DNA of 64,000 nucleotides from Rubellimicrobium arenae. Its GTDB lineage: Bacteria; Pseudomonadota; Alphaproteobacteria; Rhodobacterales; Rhodobacteraceae. Position numbers and translations under genes: made by a program. The stretch covers positions 67,003 through 131,002 of the forward strand of contig NZ_JAFMSS010000012.1 of NCBI RefSeq assembly GCF_017916295.1, read 5' to 3'. The notes under the pieces are model-generated. The model made no database searches, was not told the DNA's origin, and saw only the letters and a program-made list of their open reading frames with translations. Below are positions 60,263-64,000 of this stretch, in pieces. Position 1 is the first letter of the stretch. Every line of letters starts with the position of its first letter.

Positions 60263-61513
60263 ATGACGACGAACCGCTTCAGCCCCGTGGCTGATGACGA
60301 TCTTCCTGTGCCGGAGGATGCCCTGCCGCGTCCGGCCCGGGTTCCCAAATCCCTGTGCCCGCCGACCTCGCCGTTCCACACGCAGCGCGGCAAAGCGGCC
60401 CTGGACCGGGTGATGGCGCAACTGCCCGAGGACGCATTGGCAGCCATGATCCAACGCTACAAGGCGGCCGATCCGGACTACCCGTTCGGGCCCTTGGAGT
60501 GGATCAACGCGGCCAAGCACACGACGTGCTGCGCCGCGATGGCGGCGTCCCTGGCCGACTTCGGACTGCGGGTCGTGGACACCCACAGCATGTACGACAG
60601 CGGCAGATCCACCGGCCGCTCGTGCAAGCTGGCCCGCGCCAAGGGCTGGCAGATCAGGGCGGAGCGCAACCCGGAAAAGGTGACCCGGTTCTACATTCCG
60701 GAGAAAGGCGACACCTACCCGCCGACGGCTGACGGCATCGAGTACCCTGTGGCTTGGATTCGAGCGCCGCGTGGCGTCGGTATCGCGACGGGCGACGGCA
60801 TCGTTGTCCTCGATGAGGACGGCCCTGGTGGGCGTGCCTCACTGGCCCGATTGCAGGAGCGCAACGGCAAGCTGCCGGAAACGGCGATGCAGAAGACGGG
60901 CCGGCTCGACGGCGGCCGTCAATACTTCCTCCGGGTTACGCCCGATGTCGCGGTCCCCAACTCGGCGGGCCGGATGGGCGAAGGGCTGGATGCCCGAGGC
61001 CAGGGCGGCTTCGCGATGTGCGGACCCAGTATCCACCCGACGTTGAACTTCTACGAGTGGCTGCTGACCCCGATGGAGGTCGGCATCGCCATAGCCCCGG
61101 ACTGGCTCATCGCCCTGATGCTGGCTGCCTCGAAGAAGTCCACCGGACGCGGCAGCGACAAGGTCGCCAAGTCGGCGGCTGTCCCGGCCTGGGTGCGCGA
61201 GATGCACACGGCGGCGATGGCGGAGCGGGCCGAGACGGACTGGCCCTCGGGCATTGAGGGCAAGCTGAGCCTCCTCGGGGATGGCGAAGGCAAGCGCGGG
61301 TTCAACGACGTCTTGTTCCAAGCCGCCCTGTCCTGGTTCGCCCGGGAGGGCATCAAGGCCGACAAGGGCGAGCTCCTCGGCCTCCTGCGAGCGGCCATCA
61401 AGGCGGCGCCCAAGGGTCCGGGGCGTGATGTCAGCCGCTATTTCGGCGGCCCCGAAGACGACCTGCACCGCCAGATCAACCGGGCCCACGACTACGCGGT
61501 CGAGAACTTCTGA
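60263..61513 (+). CDS. Prim-Pol-type DNA primase/polymerase-like protein
   Basis: A 416-residue protein. Residues about 165-265 fit the bifunctional primase-polymerase domain: AWIRAPRGVGIATGDGIVVLDEDGPGG (metal-binding D-x-D-type acidic cluster 183-186), TGRLDGGRQYFLRV in place of the usual S-G-G-x-H strand (His replaced by Gln), and the diagnostic DARGQGGFAMCGPSIHP. The N-terminal 100 residues are unusual and the C-terminal 130 are helical. The start at 60263 (MTTNRFSPV) is preferred to an in-frame ATG at 60212. Followed by a helicase gene, the standard replication pair of satellites and plasmids. Confidence 0.78.
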   Translation: MTTNRFSPVADDDLPVPEDALPRPARVPKSLCPPTSPFHTQRGKAALDRVMAQLPEDALAAMIQRYKAADPDYPFGPLEWINAAKHTTCCAAMAASLADFGLRVVDTHSMYDSGRSTGRSCKLARAKGWQIRAERNPEKVTRFYIPEKGDTYPPTADGIEYPVAWIRAPRGVGIATGDGIVVLDEDGPGGRASLARLQERNGKLPETAMQKTGRLDGGRQYFLRVTPDVAVPNSAGRMGEGLDARGQGGFAMCGPSIHPTLNFYEWLLTPMEVGIAIAPDWLIALMLAASKKSTGRGSDKVAKSAAVPAWVREMHTAAMAERAETDWPSGIEGKLSLLGDGEGKRGFNDVLFQAALSWFAREGIKADKGELLGLLRAAIKAAPKGPGRDVSRYFGGPEDDLHRQINRAHDYAVENF

Positions 61514-61596
61514 CTGCTGGCCCGTGAGGTTCGCCGAACTCGGCTGCGCTGCGGGCTCCTCTGCTTCCATACATTCCTCAAACACGGACTTACACT

Positions 61597-63240
61597 GTGA
61601 CCGAACAACCCAAACACTCCTTTACCGTCATCGAGAACCCGGCACCGCGTCCCAACCCGGACGAGGAGGTGGTCGATTTCGAGACTCTTGGCCCGCCGAA
61701 AAAGGCGCCGGCCTCCACCGCAACCTGGGACCGGCTCTGTGATCCCAAGCTCGTGGCCGACGGATGGATCATCCCCGGCAAGTCCGTCGAAAAGGTCCGC
61801 GCGCAGGTCCTCGCCTCCATGCTGAACCGCTTCAATCTCGTCGTCGTCGAGAACATGCCCGGCGTCTTCTACAGCAAGCCCAAGCCCGGCTCGATGCCCA
61901 TGGCGCTGAGCCGCAAAGGCATGGACGACCTCTTCGCCAACCAACGGTACAAGTATCTCGACGAGGATAAGAAGGTCCGGGTCATCGACCCGGTGAAGCT
62001 CTTCATGGAGAACCACGACCGGCAGACCTTCCAGGGCTCCTGCTGGGAGCCTGATGCCCGCAAAGTCCGGCCCGGCTACTACAACCTGTGGTCCGGGTTC
62101 CCGGTCCATGCCGACGTCGGTCCGTCCTGGGACCTGCTGAAGACGCACGTCTATGACAACCTCATTCGCCCCAACGCCCGGGACGAGGCGGACGCCAAGA
62201 AGAAGTTCGGCTGGTTCCTGGTGTGGTGCGCCGACATCATCCAGAACCCGGGGCGGAAGCTCGGGACCTGCGTTGTAGTCCGTGGCCGGGAAGGCGTCGG
62301 AAAGAGCCTGTTCTTCCGCTATCTCCGCCGCGCGCTGGGCGACCTCGCCTTTTCCACCGCGCGCGGTGATGATCTTGTCGGCTCGTTCAACTCGCAGTTG
62401 GACGGCAAGCTGTTCGTGCTGTCCGAAGAGGCAACATGGAGCGGCGACAAGAAGGCTGCCGGTCAGTTGAAGGCGCTCATCACCGAGGACGACATCTCCA
62501 TCAACAAGAAGCACACCGCCGCCGTGCAGCGCTCCAACTACATCCGCATGGGCATCATCGGGAACGATGAATGGCTGGTCCCCGCGGATCGCAGCGGTGA
62601 TGCACGCCGCTACTTCGTCTTGGAGGCCGGGAACGCGCAGGCCCAGAACGTGGGCTACTTCGCCAAGATCGTCGACGAGATGGAGCATGCCGGTGGCGTC
62701 GGCGCCATGTTCGAAGAGCTTCGCACCCTGGACCCGTCCGCCTACGGGATGGCCTGGGACGATTTACGCCGCGCGCCGGAGACCGCTGCCCGGCAGGAGC
62801 AGGCCCAGCACTCCGTCACCGGGGAGCAGGCCGCGCTCGTGATGGCCATCGAGGATGGCGTTGTGGCCGGTCACATGGCGTCCGGTGAGTCTTTCGTTTA
62901 CGTCCTGAACGAGGACACCTACACCGACATTGCGACAGTCCACATGAACCAAGCTCTTCGTGCCGGTCGCCACGGTGGCAACGCCCGTGCGCCGAAGCGG
63001 ACCATCGACATGATGCTGGGTGCCGACGTCTACCGGCCCACGCAGGTTGACAACTTTCGCTACTGCACCCGCATGAGTGAGGACGAGCGTGATGTCGTAA
63101 CCATCCGCACCCGCGTTTATCGCATCCCGTCGCTTAAGGAGTGTCGCCAGCGGCTTGCCAAGTGGGGCATGAGCCAGGGCATCGCTCCGCTTGGCGAACC
63201 TCGCGAGGACCTCGGCGCAGGGGAGCAAAGCGAAGAGTAG
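61597..63240 (+). CDS. DUF5906 primase-associated helicase (SF3-like ATPase)
   Basis: Replicative ATPase of 547 residues from a GTG. Walker A GREGVGKS at 230-237 (VVRGREGVGKSLFFRYL), acidic Walker B-like LFVLSEEAT about 272-280, then KKAAGQLKALITEDDISINKKHTAAVQRSNYIRMGIIGND and DRSGDARRYFVLE, the typical DUF5906/D5-like sequence of phage and plasmid helicases. It should unwind the element's origin alongside the primase 83 bases upstream. The C-terminal about 100 residues are probably a DNA-binding winged helix. Confidence 0.88.
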   Translation: MTEQPKHSFTVIENPAPRPNPDEEVVDFETLGPPKKAPASTATWDRLCDPKLVADGWIIPGKSVEKVRAQVLASMLNRFNLVVVENMPGVFYSKPKPGSMPMALSRKGMDDLFANQRYKYLDEDKKVRVIDPVKLFMENHDRQTFQGSCWEPDARKVRPGYYNLWSGFPVHADVGPSWDLLKTHVYDNLIRPNARDEADAKKKFGWFLVWCADIIQNPGRKLGTCVVVRGREGVGKSLFFRYLRRALGDLAFSTARGDDLVGSFNSQLDGKLFVLSEEATWSGDKKAAGQLKALITEDDISINKKHTAAVQRSNYIRMGIIGNDEWLVPADRSGDARRYFVLEAGNAQAQNVGYFAKIVDEMEHAGGVGAMFEELRTLDPSAYGMAWDDLRRAPETAARQEQAQHSVTGEQAALVMAIEDGVVAGHMASGESFVYVLNEDTYTDIATVHMNQALRAGRHGGNARAPKRTIDMMLGADVYRPTQVDNFRYCTRMSEDERDVVTIRTRVYRIPSLKECRQRLAKWGMSQGIAPLGEPREDLGAGEQSEE

Positions 63241-64000
63241 TGAAGCACTTGGCCACTGAGACAGTGGTAGAGTGAGGTAGGCAGGCAGTGAGGCGGTGGT
63301 GCAGCCATCGCCTTCTGCGTTGCAAAGCCGACCCCGCGCTGCCCGCTAGGGCGAGCAAGTTGGGCGAACCACGTGGAGAGAGGGAGAGAAGCCGTGAGGC
63401 ACCGGTGCACTGACGGAGTGTAGAGTGATGCAGTGGTCGAGGATCGACGCTTGCGCTTTCCCGGAGCCCAGGACCGCCGGTTCGCCCTCAGAGCATCCTG
63501 CGGGTCGCCCGAAGTCCTGAGGGTAAAGGCTCCGGTCCAAGTTCCCGAAGTCGTTGGCCTTTTCTTCTCTTCCCTCAACACCCTCAGTAATCTCAGAGGA
63601 ATGGAAGAATAGTAGGATTGGAGCCCTTCAATGGGAAAAACACGGAACCTCTTCTGGCGATGAGTTTCCTGAGGGTTGTACCGGTCGCGGCGGACTTGCG
63701 CGGCACAGCCCCCCGGTAACCCCCAGCCCTCTTGCCAATCAAGTCGGCCACGACGCCAGGAACCACGGCTTGCCTCGCTGAGTGGCCTCGAATGCAAGCG
63801 ATCCTTATATCGCCAGACCTCACGAACGCCCGTCCTGAAGGCAGTTCCTGTCGGACAACCGCGCTGTCCACGGTCAGGCCCTGCTGGTTCAACAGCGGCT
63901 CCAGTAGGTCATGGCCTGCCCCCATCGGGTGGTCCGGGTTCAGTCTTAATGCATGACGGGTTTGGCGGCTACGGCTGGGGTGGCCGGCGAAGCGGCTCGG
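63241..64000. other. Repeat-bearing region after the helicase gene
   Basis: About 760 bases. The first 200 are strand-biased (rich in GTGAG/AGTGG words), with GTAGAGTGA at 63267-63275 and 63420-63428, GTGAGGC at 63288-63294 and 63394-63400, and CAGTGG several times. Farther right, opposing open frames at 63593-63925 (minus) and 63732-63956 (plus) are both possible, but neither has a ribosome site or recognised domain. Could hold a replication origin or the start of another gene cut by the window end. Confidence 0.5.

Noticed and set aside
63241..63460. Short repeated words considered as a CRISPR array
   Set aside because: Repeats are 7-9 bases with irregular spacing and no spacer pattern; no cas genes are present.
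63593..63925. A 110-codon minus-strand frame in the element tail
   Set aside because: No ribosome site, no recognisable domain, and a competing plus-strand frame; kept only as a note in the tail-region entry.

Overview
The window is high-GC DNA (GC-rich codon third positions, long open antisense frames) from an alphaproteobacterium, most likely a Rhodobacteraceae/Rhodobacterales member. The support is gene content: a ChpT-type histidine phosphotransferase, the adjacent DUF6456/DUF6477 pair, an ornithine-lipid olsB-olsA pair, an HWE-type histidine kinase, CtaA of the alphaproteobacterial type, an rplM-rpsI operon and obgE-proB-proA. No species can be named from sequence alone.

Layout. 1-33 kb is ordinary chromosomal backbone: lipA (cut by the window edge), aqpZ, a LysE-family exporter, DUF6456/DUF6477 genes, an MttB-superfamily methyltransferase, guaA, a zinc-dependent dehydrogenase coupled to a DMT transporter, a FadL-type porin, a second DMT transporter coupled to a P-loop ATPase and metA, an alpha/beta hydrolase, ppk2 coupled to a TetR regulator, a secreted low-complexity protein, the potB-potC-potA ABC cassette, rpsI/rplM with a readable promoter and terminator, an M32 carboxypeptidase coupled to ctaA, trmJ, a ThiE-like protein, olsB-olsA, chpT, a small HD (SpoT/MESH1-like) protein, and proA-proB-obgE.

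33.2-42 kb begins with tRNA-Ser(GCT). It looks like an accessory scrap-yard: direct repeats just 3' of the tRNA, two tiny coupled genes, a frameshifted zinc-ribbon-like gene, an internally deleted IS110 transposase and an IS5 transposase with a nonsense codon. Inside it sit a live-looking response regulator/HWE kinase pair, an HdeA-like secreted protein and two orphan hypothetical genes.

42.9-53.4 kb is a signalling and membrane block: a CHASE3-PAS hybrid kinase, an SLC13 permease, a DUF533 protein, an overlapping operon of giant hybrid kinase, single-domain response regulator and CBS protein, and an MscS channel.

53.9 kb to the window end is a mobile element: tyrosine recombinase, GIY-YIG nuclease-like protein, a near-consensus promoter followed by overlapping small genes (one resembling a terminase small subunit), then a Prim-Pol-type primase, a DUF5906 helicase, and a repeat-bearing non-coding tail. 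I read this as a phage satellite or integrative replicon whose right end lies outside the window; it is the best candidate here for undescribed biology.
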